Positions 11,656-23,225 of a stretch of 64,000 nucleotides of DNA are shown here, one piece after another. The notes beneath the pieces are model-generated. The model was given only the letters and a program-made list of their open reading frames with translations. It did not search any database and had not been told where the DNA came from. Position 1 is the stretch's first letter. Each line of letters begins with the position of its first letter. Both the position numbers and the translations under genes were made by a program. The DNA comes from Rhabdophis nuchalis (Eukaryota > Chordata > Lepidosauria > Squamata > Natricidae): NCBI GenBank assembly GCA_039707465.1, contig CM077644.1:144743962-144807961 (forward strand), read 5' to 3'.

Positions 11656-12155
11656 CCGCGTTTCTCTGAAAATACGACAGGGTCTTATATTTTTTTGACC
11701 CATGAAATATGGCCTTGGGCTTATTAGAGGGGGAGGGCTTATTATTTTCTGGGGCAGGCAAGAAGCAAGGCGTGCCTTTTACCTTTCCAGCTCCGTCGTG
11801 TTCCTCGCCATTGTGTCCAGGGAAGCCGCTGGTAAAAAAGAAGCCCTTCTCAGGAGGCCTATCAAACTTCTTGAATTTGCGAGAAGAGTTTTGGTTTTTT
11901 TAACCAGGGGCTTCCCTGGACACAATGGCGAGGACCACGGCAGATCTGGAAAGATAAGAGGCGCGCCTCGCAGCCCAACACTACCCACCCTACCGCAATG
12001 GTAAAAGCAGCCTGCCTGCTTCCCTTCCCCGCCGTCCCTTTAGTGAGGGGGGGGGAGCAGGTGGGGAGTGGGGGAGAAGCGAAGCGCGCCTCTTACCTGT
12101 CCAGCCCAACTGAGTTCCTCGCCCTTTCGTCCAGTGAATCCCCTTGTAAAAAAAA
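11656..12155 (+). mobile_element. TA-flanked MITE relative with internal inverted duplication
   Basis: Begins after TA with CCGCGTTTCTCTGAAAATAC, the end of the family seen whole at 43515-43720. Inside, CGCCATTGTGTCCAGGGAAG (about 11805-11830) recurs inverted at about 11905-11932 (CTTCCCTGGACACAATGGCG). A third, diverged direct copy is near 12105-12150. The right end is not identifiable. Confidence 0.5.
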
Positions 12156-12162
12156 GCTAATG

Positions 12163-12398
12163 AGTTCAACTCACGAGGTTAAAACAATAGCTGCAGTGTC
12201 CTGGGGTCATGCGATCATCTTTTGCGATCTGACAAATCAAGTCGATGGAGAAGCCAGATTTACTATGTTGCTAATTTAACAATTGCAGTGATTCACTTCA
12301 AGAAAAGTCGTAAAATGGGGCAAAACTCAGTTAACAAATTTCTCACTTAGCAGCATAAATTCTGGGCTCAATTGTGGTCGTAAGTCGAGGACTATCTG
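12163..12398 (-). mobile_element. Tc1/mariner-like MITE, truncated
   Basis: Matches the right two thirds of the element at 13659-14034. Ends AAGTCGAGGACTATCTG followed by TA (12399-12400). The left end is missing. Confidence 0.6.
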
Positions 12399-12400
12399 TA

Positions 12401-13157
12401 CTAAAATGTCAAGACAGCGAGGATACTTGATTTTTAAAAAAACTTCCACTGTGGTCAGTACAGCCCTTAGTATTCTTGATGGGGGCCAATTAAGTCCTTG
12501 CTATATCCAGCAGACAGTCTGGCTACTAAGGCTGGATTGGGGAAGGAGTAGATATAGGGGAAATTCTTGCCAAGCCTGGGACAACAATCCCTTTGTGTTC
12601 TGTTTCAACCCTCTAGCATTTTCACCCACTTTCATTTGCTAGGGATTGTGCATTGCTTGGAATGTTTGCAAACTCGCTGCAGGAGACCTTTGCAGGACAG
12701 GCAGCATTAAGACTAATCACAATGGGCAGAGAGGTTAGTTAGTAGTTACAAGTGATGAACTGGCAGGGTAATTTCTTAAACTTTGTTCAACCACAGTGTT
12801 CAGATTTCATAACTAACTCTCCCCAATTATCTGGGTGTCAGTATTCCATATATGGCTCAAAAAATCAATGAATTAATGATCTCCAAAACTGGTATGAATC
12901 AACCCAGGCATAGGAGTTGCTCGTTTGAGACAGATTGTTGTTCCAATGTATTTACAGCTACTTGATACACAAGTTAAATCGAGGAGACATTCTGTGCCCA
13001 CCAGATTGTCAGACAAAAATCTTTACTTGCAGAATTGCTGTGGGTTGAGTGGCCCAGTAACCAGTTACCCAAGAACAACAACCTTTATTATAAAGCACTT
13101 TATTGTTTTTGATGTTCAACCTTTTGGGCAACAATCCTCCCCAGGGTTCATCCAAGC
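12401..13157. other. Intron sequence; nothing recognised
   Basis: No coding signal or clear repeat. Confidence 0.5.
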
Positions 13158-13549
13158 CAATGATGGTGAACCTTTTAGACACCGAGTGCCCAAACCCACA
13201 CATGCGCACATAACCCAAACTGAAAGGTTCGCATGCGAACACACGCATGCACAGACATGTAGGAACATGCACATGGCACAGACATGCGCAGCCACATGCA
13301 TGGACATGCACACCTGCGCAGTAGAGACCCAAATTAGCTATCAGGCAGGAGGCGGGGATCACAACACAGGCAGCCTGGCAAAAGGTAAGATCTTTTCCGT
13401 TTGTGAGCTTCTGTTTCATCATTTGCAGGGAAGCAGAAGCTCATGAAAGAAATGCCATGGAGATCTGACCTGGGGCGACAGTGCGCATGTCAGCAGAGAG
13501 GGATATGCATGCCACCTCTGGCACGCATGCCATATGCTTGCCATTATGG
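13158..13549 (+). mobile_element. hAT-type MITE, 392 bp (GATGGCGAACC family)
   Basis: Start CAATGATGGTGAACC and end TGCTTGCCATTATGG are degenerate inverted termini. Flanking ATCCAAGC (13150-13157) and ATCTAAGC (13550-13557) match 7/8. The interior is rich in alternating ACATGC/GCATGC sequence that can adopt Z-DNA-like geometry. Confidence 0.75.
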
Positions 13550-13658
13550 ATCTAAGCCTTCTGGATGTATACGCAGCATGGATTATTTTCCTTGTCACTG
13601 AAACCTCAGCTCCCAAAATACAGCCTCTGAAAGCTTGTCTTACCCTCTTTGTAGAGTA

Positions 13659-14034
13659 CAGGCAGTCCTCAACTTACAATAGTTCATTTAGTGACCGTTC
13701 AGAGCTACAATGGCACTGACTGCTTTTCACTCTTACGACCGTTGCAGCATCCCCATGGTCACATGACCAAAATTCAAATGCTTGGCAACTGGTTCATATT
13801 TATGACAGTTGCTACATCATATGGTCATGTGATCACCTTTTGTGACCTTCAGGCAAGCAGAGTCAGAATGGGGAAAGCCAGATCAACAATGTCGTTACTA
13901 ATTTAACAACTGTGATAACTCACTTAACAGCTGTAAAAAGAAAGGTTGTAGAATGGGGCAAAATTCACTTAACAAATATCTCTTAACAGCATAAATGTTG
14001 GGCTCAATTGTGGTCATAAGTCAAGGAGTATCTG
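13659..14034 (+). mobile_element. Tc1/mariner-like MITE, 376 bp
   Basis: Termini CAGGCAGTCCTCAACTTAC and CATAAGTCAAGGAGTATCTG are imperfect inverted repeats, with TA on each side (13657-13658, 14035-14036). No transposase. Related copies: 12163 and 47277. Confidence 0.7.
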
Positions 14035-14187
14035 TATAAGTCTTATTCTGAAGTCCCCATTCAGAAGAATTAATCAAATATAAAATTTTAAAAACTACTT
14101 TTATTTTTAATTTTTAAAAAGCACAGCTATACAGTATATCTTAGCTGCAGCCTCCTGGTTGCTAGTAGCTTTCAATACATTCCTTAC

Positions 14188-14425
14188 CAGAGGTGGCATT
14201 CAGCAAGTTCTGACCAGGTCTGGAGAAACGGTAGCGGAAAGTTTGGGTAGTTCGGAGAACCAGTAAATACAACCTTTGGCTGGCCACACCCTCATCTATT
14301 CTTTGCCTCCCAAGTCCCAGATGATCTGGAGGGAATGGAGATTTTGCAGTATCCTTTCCTCTGCCACGCCCACAAAGCCACACCCACAGAAGCAGTAGTA
14401 AAAAAAAAATTGAATCTCACCATTG
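14188..14425 (-). mobile_element. hAT-type MITE, 238 bp
   Basis: Same family as 11352 in the opposite orientation. Perfect 8-bp duplication TTCCTTAC at 14180-14187 and 14426-14433. Confidence 0.88.
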
Positions 14426-14433
14426 TTCCTTAC

Positions 14434-15489
14434 CCCAACATGTCAAGAACAATTTTGCAAATCATAGCGTTAGAAACTTACTTTTCAAGCTGTATCCTAT
14501 AGCTGTGCTCTGTCTTGTGGCTTTTAGTGCTACTTCGTTGCTGTGGCAGACACAAAATCCATGTTGGGTCCCACAGTGGTTTAAATTTTCTTGTGTTGGC
14601 TGCAGTAATGAAGGATGGATGGGTGGATAGAGAACAGAAAGATGTGTCTATTTGCTCTTTGCCCAGATTCCCTTCCTGAGAAACTGCCATCTCTCACACA
14701 CTTCACATAGGTGTATTTTTAGATCCAGGAACCCTTAAAAAGGCCAGTCTATTGATTTCCATCCACCCTAGCCCTCACGTATCAGCCTTTCCGTTTTAGA
14801 ATTATATTCTGGTCTTCTTGGTAACATGACCTCAGCATCAATATTCCTATTATCTCCCATGCTTGTGTTCTGAAATAAACCAGATCCCTGCAGGGCCTTT
14901 GGCCACAACCAAAACATGTCTGGCGTTTTCATTTTTTTCACAGGATTGTCAGCAATAACACGCTGTTCAGTTTGTACATCATAAAGATTGCTAGGAACAG
15001 AAGGTCGGCAAAAAGGCCCCTTCTAGAGAGTTTTAGCTTTTACTTTTTAAGACTTTCAGTATGCTTCCGTGCAACTCTTGATTTATGTAATGGATGGAAA
15101 ATACAAACCATTGTCAGCCTAATTGCTGCACAAGACATAAATAAGCTTCTGCTTTGATCTATGAGAAGGAAGGCATCTAGGTGATCCCTAGATTCTGAGC
15201 CATGGAGCCTTCAGGTTTTTTTTTTTTTAAAGCTATATTAAAGTTTTAGAACCATTCCTATTTTTTAAAAAAATATTTTGTGCACTTATAGAGTAGTCTT
15301 GCCCTGACTATGAAGCAGCTGGGTCTTTTTTTTTCTGGAATCACACATCTGTTCTCAGCTACAGAGCAATGCGGGGGAAAGCCCTGTTTGGTTAAGGAGT
15401 TGAGCCGACAATGTGCTAAAAGCATGTCTGCATTTGTTGCAAGCATTTTTACCCTATGGATCCAAGTAACTGCAAACCTGTTTCTTTGT
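14434..15489. other. Intron sequence; nothing recognised
   Basis: No coding signal. Homopolymer T run near 15218. Confidence 0.5.
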
Positions 15490-15566
15490 TTGTTTGCTAG
15501 ATTTATATCTAGTCTTTCATTCAGGAGCTTCCTCCTTCCTTCCTTCTGCTATTTTTCCCCCTATAA
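15490..15566 (-). repeat. SINE fragment, 3' part (split by a hAT insertion)
   Basis: Reads continuously into 16048-16185 once the hAT and one duplication are removed (…CCCTATAA|CAACAATCCTATGAG). Confidence 0.5.
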
Positions 15567-16047
15567 CCGTGATGGCGAACCTATGGCACGCGTGCCACAA
15601 GTAGCACGCGGAGCCATTTCTGAGGGCACACGAGGTGTTGCCCTGTCAGATCCAGCACGCATGCACACACTGGCATGTTGATTTTCGGCCTTGATTTTCA
15701 GCAGTTTTTTGTCCGCTGGAGGTTTCAGGAAAGACTCCTGAAGCCTCCAGAAAGCAAAAAATGGACTTACCAGGTTCACCGGAAGTTAGAAAATGGGCTG
15801 TTTCCGGCCTCCAGAGGGCCTCCCCAGGCTCCTCCAGAGGGCCTCCCTCCGGCCTCAAGTTTTCGCCCTCCCCAGGCTCCAAGAAAGTTGTGCATGTATG
15901 CATGGGGCAGCAGGATGGGGTGTCACTCACGCATGCACAGGGCGCATGGCACGGGGGGTTAAATTATGGGGGTGGGCACCCGAGTGCGTGCAATGGTGCA
16001 CAAGCGTGTGCTTTTGGCACCTGAGGCACAAAGGTTTGCCATCTCTG
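15567..16047 (+). mobile_element. hAT-type MITE, 481 bp, nested in a SINE
   Basis: Start CCGTGATGGCGAACC and end GGTTTGCCATCTCTG, flanked by CCCTATAA (15559-15566) and CCCTGTAA (16048-16055), 7/8 match. The GC-rich body creates several long open frames on both strands, none with protein-like motifs. Confidence 0.82.
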
Positions 16048-16185
16048 CCCTGTAACAACAATCCTATGAGATACGTTGGACTGAGAAAGAGTGCCTGGCC
16101 TAAAGTAAACTTCCATGGCTGAGGGTGGGACCGAAGTCTCCCTAATCGTAGCCTACTCTCCTCACCACTAGACTACACTGGTTAT
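16048..16185 (-). repeat. tRNA-derived SINE, head part
   Basis: On the minus strand the head AACCAGTGTAGTCTAGTGGT resembles a pol III box A region, followed by a degenerate box B. The body contains the GTGCCTGGCC/AGTCTCC text typical of this SINE family. Confidence 0.6.
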
Positions 16186-16274
16186 CTAATTTAATCTTTT
16201 AAATAAAGCATATAAGCAAATATTATCCTCGTGTCTCTCGCCAGAAAATTCGCTGTTACAAATGAGGTGAACAA

Positions 16275-16505
16275 GGTGTGTGGGTGAGTGGTTAAGACGC
16301 CAGGCTAGAAAGCAGGAGGCCATGAGTTCAAATCCCACCGTAGTCATGAAAGCCGGCTGGATGACTTATGCCAATCACCAAGGGACGGTGAATTCTAGTC
16401 CTGCCTTAAGCGTGAAAGCCAACTGGATGACTTTGGGACAATCACCAGGAGACGCTGAGTTCTAGTCCCACCTTATCCCTGAAAGCTGTCTGGGTCACTA
16501 TCACT
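16275..16505 (+). repeat. tRNA-derived SINE
   Basis: Head GTGAGTGGTTAAGACGCCAG with a box-B-like GAGTTCAAATCCCACC 45 bp later. The body is a direct duplication: GAAAGCCGGCTGGATGACTT near 16350 and GAAAGCCAACTGGATGACTT near 16413. Lacks a mature tRNA fold, so it is a SINE, not a tRNA gene. Confidence 0.65.
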
Positions 16506-16741
16506 TGCTCTGGTCACTCCTCATATTATATACTTACAAGCTACATTTATCTGCTTCCATGTAAAGCTTGTGTAGATTCACATTGAGACCAGTGCTGCAG
16601 TGTTAAGAAATAATATACAGACACATTGGAGTTATCAGACATGAAAAAGAGTGCATCAGATATTTTCCAGGAGATGTAATTCATACACTAAAGAATATTT
16701 GTAGCTCAGAGTTGAAATGAGGGGTTCTTGGTGCTCCCTAA

Positions 16742-17000
16742 GCTTGATTGCTTTCTTTTTTTTACATTTTTGGTTTAACATTTTTATTGAGTTATGAGAT
16801 AAAGGAAGATACAAAATACAAAAATAAATAGGAGAAATAAAAAGGAAGAGGGAGAAGAGAAGTGAGGAAAGGTAGGGAAAAAAGAAAAGAAAAACCCATT
16901 GACTTCCGACTCCCTCTGCTGCAGTAAAATAAAACATTAACATCAAATCACAACTTTTTTGTTTTTTCATAATAATATAAACAAGCCATTTCTATAAAGA
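16742..17000 (-). mobile_element. Probable L1-like LINE 3' tail
   Basis: On the minus strand the sequence ends AATAAAAATGTTAAACC followed by an A-rich run (T-rich at 16758-16767 on +). No ORF survives. Confidence 0.35.
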
Positions 17001-17099
17001 TCTATCAACCTAATTGGTAAAACCCCAAATCAAAATTTCATTCTTTTCCACTTCCAGCAGAAAGTTCAGAAGCGATCTCCATGTGGAAACAAAAGTATT

Positions 17100-17550
17100 T
17101 ATATTCTTTTATTTAATCAAAATAGTCAATTTTGCCATTTCAGCCACTGATGATGTTACCAAGTTTGGATAATGCAACATCTGCAAGAAAACAAGCTCAA
17201 TCCAAGGAAAAGAAGAATCAGAATTCTATCAGATATGGGATAAATGGTATAGGTGGATGGAGGAAAGAAACAAGAACTAATGAAGGAATACAGCAAAACT
17301 TAAAAACAGTAGTTATGAGTAAAATAAGAGAGTTTAGAATGGGGAAATCCAAATGAAATATAACAGAAGGGGAAACAATATAAGATGAGCGGCTTCGATT
17401 AACAATTGCTATTAGAAAGAACAGGAAGTTCCTGTTCGTATTGTATGGTGTAAATGTAGTGTATGTCTAAGTTTTGTGTAAGTGTATTTTATATGTATTT
17501 TATATGTTTGTAAATAAAATTTATTAATTGAAAAAAAAGAAAAAAAGACC
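17100..17550 (+). mobile_element. Probable L1-like LINE 3' end with poly(A)
   Basis: A purine-rich 3' UTR-like stretch ends GTAAATAAAATTTATTAATT and a poly(A) interrupted by G (17530-17548). Convergent with the tail at 16742. Class uncertain. Confidence 0.4.
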
Positions 17551-17784
17551 CCAGTTATCAGCATATATGTGCAAAGAAATAATATTAGTGGCTGAAGTTG
17601 CTCATCTTACCTTTTGGCTCTTCCTTTTGAGATACTTTTGAGCAAGCATAGATGTTTTGGGGAGGGATAACTTCAAGAGGACTCAATTCTAAGCAACACA
17701 ATCTCTTTGGAGCAGAATAGCAGAATTTCTTTCTCCTTCTCTTCTGTTTCATGCCTGGATAATTGGTGTATCACTGACCTGCAT

Positions 17785-17961
17785 CAGAGGTGGGTTGTGC
17801 CCAGTTTGGCCTGGATCGGGCGAACCGGTAATAGTGGCAGTGGGAGGCTCCACCCACCTGCCTGGATGCTTCCGCGCATGTGCAGAAGCGCCACACGTGC
17901 ACAGAAACACATGTGGGAGCGCACCCAAACCGGTAGTAGAAAATTTGGCAACCCATCACTG
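17785..17961 (+). mobile_element. hAT-type MITE, 177 bp (CAGAGGTGGGTTG family)
   Basis: Start CAGAGGTGGGTTGTG, end CAACCCATCACTG. Flanks ACCTGCAT (17777-17784) and TCCTGCAT (17962-17969) match 7/8. Contains the family core CTGGATCGGGCGAACCGGTA. Confidence 0.82.
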
Positions 17962-17969
17962 TCCTGCAT

Positions 17970-19940
17970 CATTACAAGTCCTCTTTGCCCTCTAAATGAA
18001 CCTTACCTTCAGTAGCATTAATGCATGGAGAAATCAAGCTGACTGAAATAACTGTTTGATATCTAAAGATATTTGGGGCATATATTGCACAAGGCTTGTC
18101 TAAGGCAGAATTCTTCACTTGCCCTGGCAGTAACAGACCAGTTTATTTTCATACCACCAGGATTACAGGATATGACCCTCGACTTTGTAGGAGAAATTAA
18201 CCCAGTTGCAATGTCAGCAGCTCCCATTTGATAGTGGTTGCTTGTGATCAAGTCCAGCTCTTTCTATCTAGCACACTGCCTTTCTATTTACTGGCTTCTC
18301 CATTTTTTGGCACTGCCCAGAATCTTCTTGTGGCAGCTGAAGGGAATGGGGAAGTCTCAGACTTTGCATATAATATAAATAAAAGGCTTTCAACTAGTTT
18401 CTCTAATAACCTCCCACTGAGAGCCACTATAGTCATTCTTTCTCTTATGCAGATTGAATCTGAAGTTGCTTTGCTTTAGTTACTAAAATATTACATCAGT
18501 AGAGCTCTCAAGAGGAGAAATGTAATATTGCCGGAAGACAGATGTAATATTGCCAGGGCAGAGAGCTGTATTATATCAGAAGTTCCTGGATTGCAAAGTT
18601 GTTGGGCTAAATGACATTCTACTATGATGAGGCACCATCAATTACCCATAATTAACATAATAATGCAGAGGTTCCTGCTTCTCTAGTATGACACTTCCTT
18701 CTTGTCCTATGCGGAACCATAGCTTGGCCAAGGGGAACCTGGTCCCATCTTGCACTTTGTTTGGAAACAAAGTTTTCAAAAGGAACTTCTCCTACCACTT
18801 GTTGCTTCCAAATTTCATAAAAGTGAATTGTTCTTGGGTACCAAAATACGTAACCACATTTAGGCCAAGGCAGAAAAAAATAATAATGATTAGATAAGTA
18901 ACTGACGCAAAAATACAGATTCTAATCCTATTAAGGAGATTTGTAACTACCAAAGACTGTACTTGGAGAAAAAGTTGTTGTTCCAGAAAGCTTGTTTTTC
19001 TTGGATGAAGATGTAGAAAGCACTTGAGGAAGAAGAAATGAAAAATCAATACACTGTACCGAAGAATTAAGGCAAGAAGGACCACATTGTTCATTAAAAA
19101 GGGAATAGTTAATAGCTCAATTTAGAAGGTAAGAGGAAGGCACAGTTTGAAAAGAGATGGTAGTAGGATAGGAGATTCTATGACCCTATGAAATGAACAT
19201 AGCTGCATGAGTTATGCTAAAATACTTTCCCATCACAGCTGGTAGTTATAGGTTGCTTTCAGGCAGGTTTTTTAACATTACCAAGCAAAACGATAACCAT
19301 ACAACAATTCCACTTTCCCCTCCTTAATGGTTTTGTTTCTTCTTAACAACAAAATGATAGCAAACAAAGGTCATAAATGGAAGACAGGATCATCTGCAAG
19401 ATAGTTGCACAATGGAAATATCTTGGTTCAGAAGCCATCCATGGAAAGATCACAGATCTTGAATGAAGATCGAATGGGTCCAAAGAATTGCTGTTAAATG
19501 GTACTGCCATCCCCTGTGCTGCCTTGGTAGGCAAGTGGTCACTTGTGTGATAACAACAGCATATGCATCAGTTGCAAGAACTCAAATACTGAAGACTAGC
19601 TACAGACACATTACAACCCAGTAAAACTCATAACTGGGTTGTCTAGGCCAAAGTCAGCATCCCTGTAATCTGCAGTATGTTGCTAAACTTTCCCTGCTTA
19701 AATCTAACCACAGCATAAGCATATCTTGGCAATAATCTTTTACCATGTCGGTGCCTTCATCTCAGCCTATCCTGGGAGCAAAACAGCTTAGGTTATTGTT
19801 AGTTATTCTGGTGTACAAGCTTTCTTTTCTTGACACTATCCAAGGCAGCCTCAAAGTGTACAAATGTGTTAGGCTTTGTGACTTATTACTTTGGAAAGAA
19901 GTCATATGATGCATGGATCAGAGGAAACAAGAGCTAGATG
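17970..19940. other. Intron sequence; nothing recognised
   Basis: No coding signal or identifiable repeat on either strand. Confidence 0.5.
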
Positions 19941-19948
19941 GATTGCAG

Positions 19949-20469
19949 CAGTGGTGGGATTCAAAACATTTTCTACAGGTTCTGTAGGCGTGGTTTGGTG
20001 GGGATGGCTTGGTGGGCATGGCAGGGGAAGGATACTGCAAAATCTCCGTGCCCTCCCCACTCCTGGGGGAAGGATACTGCAAAATCTCCATTCCCACCCC
20101 ACTCTAGGGGAAGGATACTGCAAAATCCCCATTCCTTCCTCTCTCCTGAGAAGGATACTGCAAAATCTCCATTCTCACCCATTCCAGGGGAAGGATACTG
20201 CAAAATCCCCATTCCCTCCCTACTCCTGGGGGAAGATTACTACAAAATCCCCATTCCCTAACCCTAACCTGCTTTCCAGCTCTGTTCTCCTGTGCAGGGC
20301 AACAAAAGAAGACCCAGCCAATCAGCTGGGACTCGGGAGGCAGCGAATAGATCAGGGCCAGGGCCAGCCAGAGGTGGTATTTGCTGGTTCTCCAAACTAC
20401 TCAAAATTTCTGCTAGCGGTTCACCAGAACTGGTCAGAACCAGTTGAACCAGGCTGAATACCACCTCTG
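19949..20469 (+). mobile_element. hAT-type MITE expanded by an internal minisatellite, 521 bp
   Basis: Same family as 11352 and 14188 (start CAGTGGTGGGATTCA, end ATACCACCTCTG) but twice as long. Flanks GATTGCAG (19941-19948) and GGTAGCAG (20470-20477) match 6/8, so the target duplication is decayed. The extra length is the tandem array at 20028-20272. Confidence 0.78.
20028..20272 (+). repeat. Six-unit minisatellite, about 40-42 bp per unit
   Basis: Units begin AAGGATACTGCAAAATC and end in a C-rich stretch CATTCCC...CTCCTGGGGG. Six copies are tandem; the last is most diverged and ends CCCTAACCCTAACC (20256-20269). Confidence 0.85.
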
Positions 20470-20604
20470 GGTAGCAGGGAGATTTAAGGTTGTGGTGATA
20501 TAGTTTTCTGCCAGCTGATGGATGGGTGAGAAGTTTTCACATCAGCAGCGGGGAAACTTTATGATGAATGAAGGCAAATATACTGTATATGTCTTAGTAT
20601 AATG

Positions 20605-20702
20605 TTGCAGGATCCAATCTGGCACAGTCACTGGGACAGAGGTTTTGTCTTCCGGGTTTTAGGACTCATGCTGGAGTGACCGACCCAGATTGGATCCTGC
20701 AA
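20605..20702. repeat. 98-bp element with perfect 18-bp inverted ends
   Basis: TTGCAGGATCCAATCTGG (20605-20622) is repeated inverted at 20685-20702, with an inner GTCACT/AGTGAC pairing. It could be a small MITE or a structured RNA stem; the target duplication is not evident. Confidence 0.6.
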
Positions 20703-21349
20703 AGTTTATGAGGATAATCCTCTTCAATTTAGTCTTTTTCTGATCATTCCTATAACCTAATCTCCAAATTATAGGAATACTCATCAGACCAGTAGTGTTG
20801 GGATCCCCAGCATCAAAATTTCTTCATCTCTTAATCTTCATCTCTTACACTGAAACTTAAACTGAATTCTTCCTTTAAAAAGAAAAAGAACTGTATATAA
20901 CAACAATGTCTTGACATTTTAAAACTGCATCTGGAAAGCAGGAGGAGACTTGATTGCATAAAGTTAATAAAAATGAGGTGGGAGAAAAATAAAATATAAA
21001 TAGCTTATTTACCATGCAGTTAACTGCTTAAGAGGTAGGTTAACCAGGCATCTTCCCTTATTCCTTATGTTTTACTTTAGCTGAGCATTCCCCACTATTT
21101 GTATTTAAGTGACCCACATTCATTTATAGGGCTTACATATTTTGGTTGTTCGCCCACATCTTATAAAGTTCCTTATGCATAGGCAGTAGTCAATAGATTT
21201 CTGCAATGATAACAGCCTTTTACTCTGCTACTTAGCCATTCATAAAAATCTGTGGAATTATGCTTTAAAAGCATTCTAAAGCTTGCCCCAGTTCAGAAAA
21301 TGTATAAATGTTTGTAAATAATCATTAATAGAAAGATTTATATGGGTGT
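20703..21349. other. Intron sequence; nothing recognised
   Basis: No coding signal or identifiable repeat. Confidence 0.5.
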
Positions 21350-21357
21350 TACTATAG

Positions 21358-21485
21358 CAGTGATGTCCAAACTTGGGAACTTTAAGACTTGTGGACTTCA
21401 ACTCCCAGAATTCCCCAGCCAGCATAGCTGAATTCTGGGAGTTGAAGTCCACAAGTCTTAAAGTTCCCAAGTTTGGACATCCCTG
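21358..21485. mobile_element. Palindromic hAT-type MITE, 128 bp
   Basis: Nearly the whole element is a hairpin: CTTAAGACTTGTGGA-type arm sequence with ACTCCCAGAATTC folds on its inverted copy. Flanks TACTATAG (21350-21357) and TACAATAG (21486-21493) match 7/8. Confidence 0.85.
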
Positions 21486-21493
21486 TACAATAG

Positions 21494-23222
21494 CCATCAT
21501 ATAGCTATCATTGTTTGATTCCTGGAACATTCACTTCATGTTTTTACAATTATCCTCTCTTTAAAAAAAAACTATTCTCCCTGACCACTTTGATAAGGGA
21601 CATTTCAGGTAATGGGGACTTTTGTGTATTGCAATGTCCAGTGTGTTTCAAGATGGAGGTGCTCTTCATTTTATTTGTGAGAAAATCAAACCTGGACTCT
21701 GGAGGTTGAAACTCATCAGAAAGTGTTGATAAAATGGGTGAGGCCTTCAGTTTGATTATGGGAAGCAGGAGGGTCCCTCATATCTGCTTTCCCCAAGGTA
21801 TCAATAAATGAAAAAGGATTAAATGTTGAAAAATCACCTCAGATCTGTAAAGGAATAATTATCTGATAATTATAATTATATAAATAATTTGTTTATCAAA
21901 CAAACAAACATAAGGACTAAACAGTAGCAAACAAGACCAGGAGGAACTTCAGCCTGCAATAGTCACGCCTTTTGGTCATGAAGAACGTACAACTTTCTTA
22001 GTGCCTCCTCCATCGCTCAGAGTTTCAAGATATTTACCTTCTGTTCCTGTTCTAAACGCTGTGGACATTGTGTTTCACTGTCAGGCTGTTTGCTTAATGA
22101 GTGCTAGTTGCATTTTGGAAAACTACGACTGGCACAATGCCTCACACACAAAAGAGGCTCCTTGCCAGTATTAACAAATCATCACCTCTCCTGCTCTTCA
22201 AAGGTTGGCCTGGTTTTGTTCTTAAGACACTTTCCAAGTTTCACTTCTGCACAGGTACAGCTAACTTAGATGTTCTGCTAAAACCAGAGGAACATTTTTG
22301 CAACAAGAATTTACCTACAGTACATGGGAAAGAGCATGACCTGGGTTGTTTCAGAAAACATTTATAATTTGAGGACCAGAGTCTTGCCAAAATGGGCATT
22401 TTCAATTTGGCTGTACAGCACATGTATACTGCCTGTTTTCCCAAGGTAGTTTGACTAGCTACTACACAAGCCCAGAAAAAGATGCATGCAGTTGAAAGAA
22501 TTGCTGACCAGTGCTACACCTGCCCCCAGGTAACCCAAAGCACTTTTTTCCCTTCAAGTCCAAAATAGTGCAGAGTACTATGGGGGGAAAAATAACTATT
22601 CCATCTGGGTCTAGAAGGGAAGGAGGGAAGAAGCAAGCAAGCAAGCAAGCCTGGTACTTTGCTGATCTTGTCCCCGGCAAGAGAAGCAACTTCTGATCAA
22701 ACTCTTGTAAATCTCACTCCTGACCTTTTTTCTGCGGTACTGAGTGCCATCAATCTAGTGTTTCCTTCAGCAGTTGGAGTCAGTTTTCTCAAATCTGCTG
22801 GGCAGAACTAGCTTTGAACTAGCAGTAATTTGTTGTGTAGAACAATCAACGAACACTTTCGGATTTTGCAACATATTATAGTCATGTTCAGGCTGGAGTT
22901 GTTTTAAATGCATTGGGATTCATATTGCACAATCAAATGTGCCCAGGATTTGCCACAGAGGATATCTCTGTATAAAGCAGCCTCGCAGCCTATGAAAATT
23001 ACCAGTCTAGATGATTCTTGATTTACATGTTAGATTTACTAAGTATTACTTGGAAGATGCATATAGTAGGAGAACGTTGTATAAAATCTGTAGATGCCAG
23101 AAATTTGACGTGCAGCTCTTGGGCAAGACAAGGGCATCCGTCTTCTTGTTAGCATGAATAAGTCAGAATACAGGGGGAAAGTTTTTCGATTTTTTTGTGT
23201 GTCTTCAGTTGAGAAGAGATAC
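21494..23222. other. Intron sequence; nothing recognised
   Basis: No conserved coding signal. A short GCAA repeat lies at 22632-22649. Confidence 0.5.
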
Positions 23223-23225
23223 TTC

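Noticed and set aside
11702..12004. Mirror-image frames on opposite strands
   Set aside because: Explained by an inverted duplication within a repeat.
13009..13422. Cys-rich frame resembling a small secreted toxin-like peptide
   Set aside because: It is the ACATGC-rich interior of a hAT MITE; no signal peptide or cysteine framework, and the frame is a by-product of the repeat.
15646..16122. Overlapping Pro/Gly-rich open frames on both strands
   Set aside because: They all lie in the GC-rich body of a hAT MITE with clear ends and target duplication; no protein-like motif.
16160..16505. Two adjacent tRNA-like heads as a tRNA cluster
   Set aside because: Opposite-strand SINE copies with degenerate boxes and duplicated SINE bodies.
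20256..20269. Interstitial telomere repeat CCCTAACCCTAACC
   Set aside because: Just over two units, at the end of a diverged minisatellite unit; no fusion evidence.
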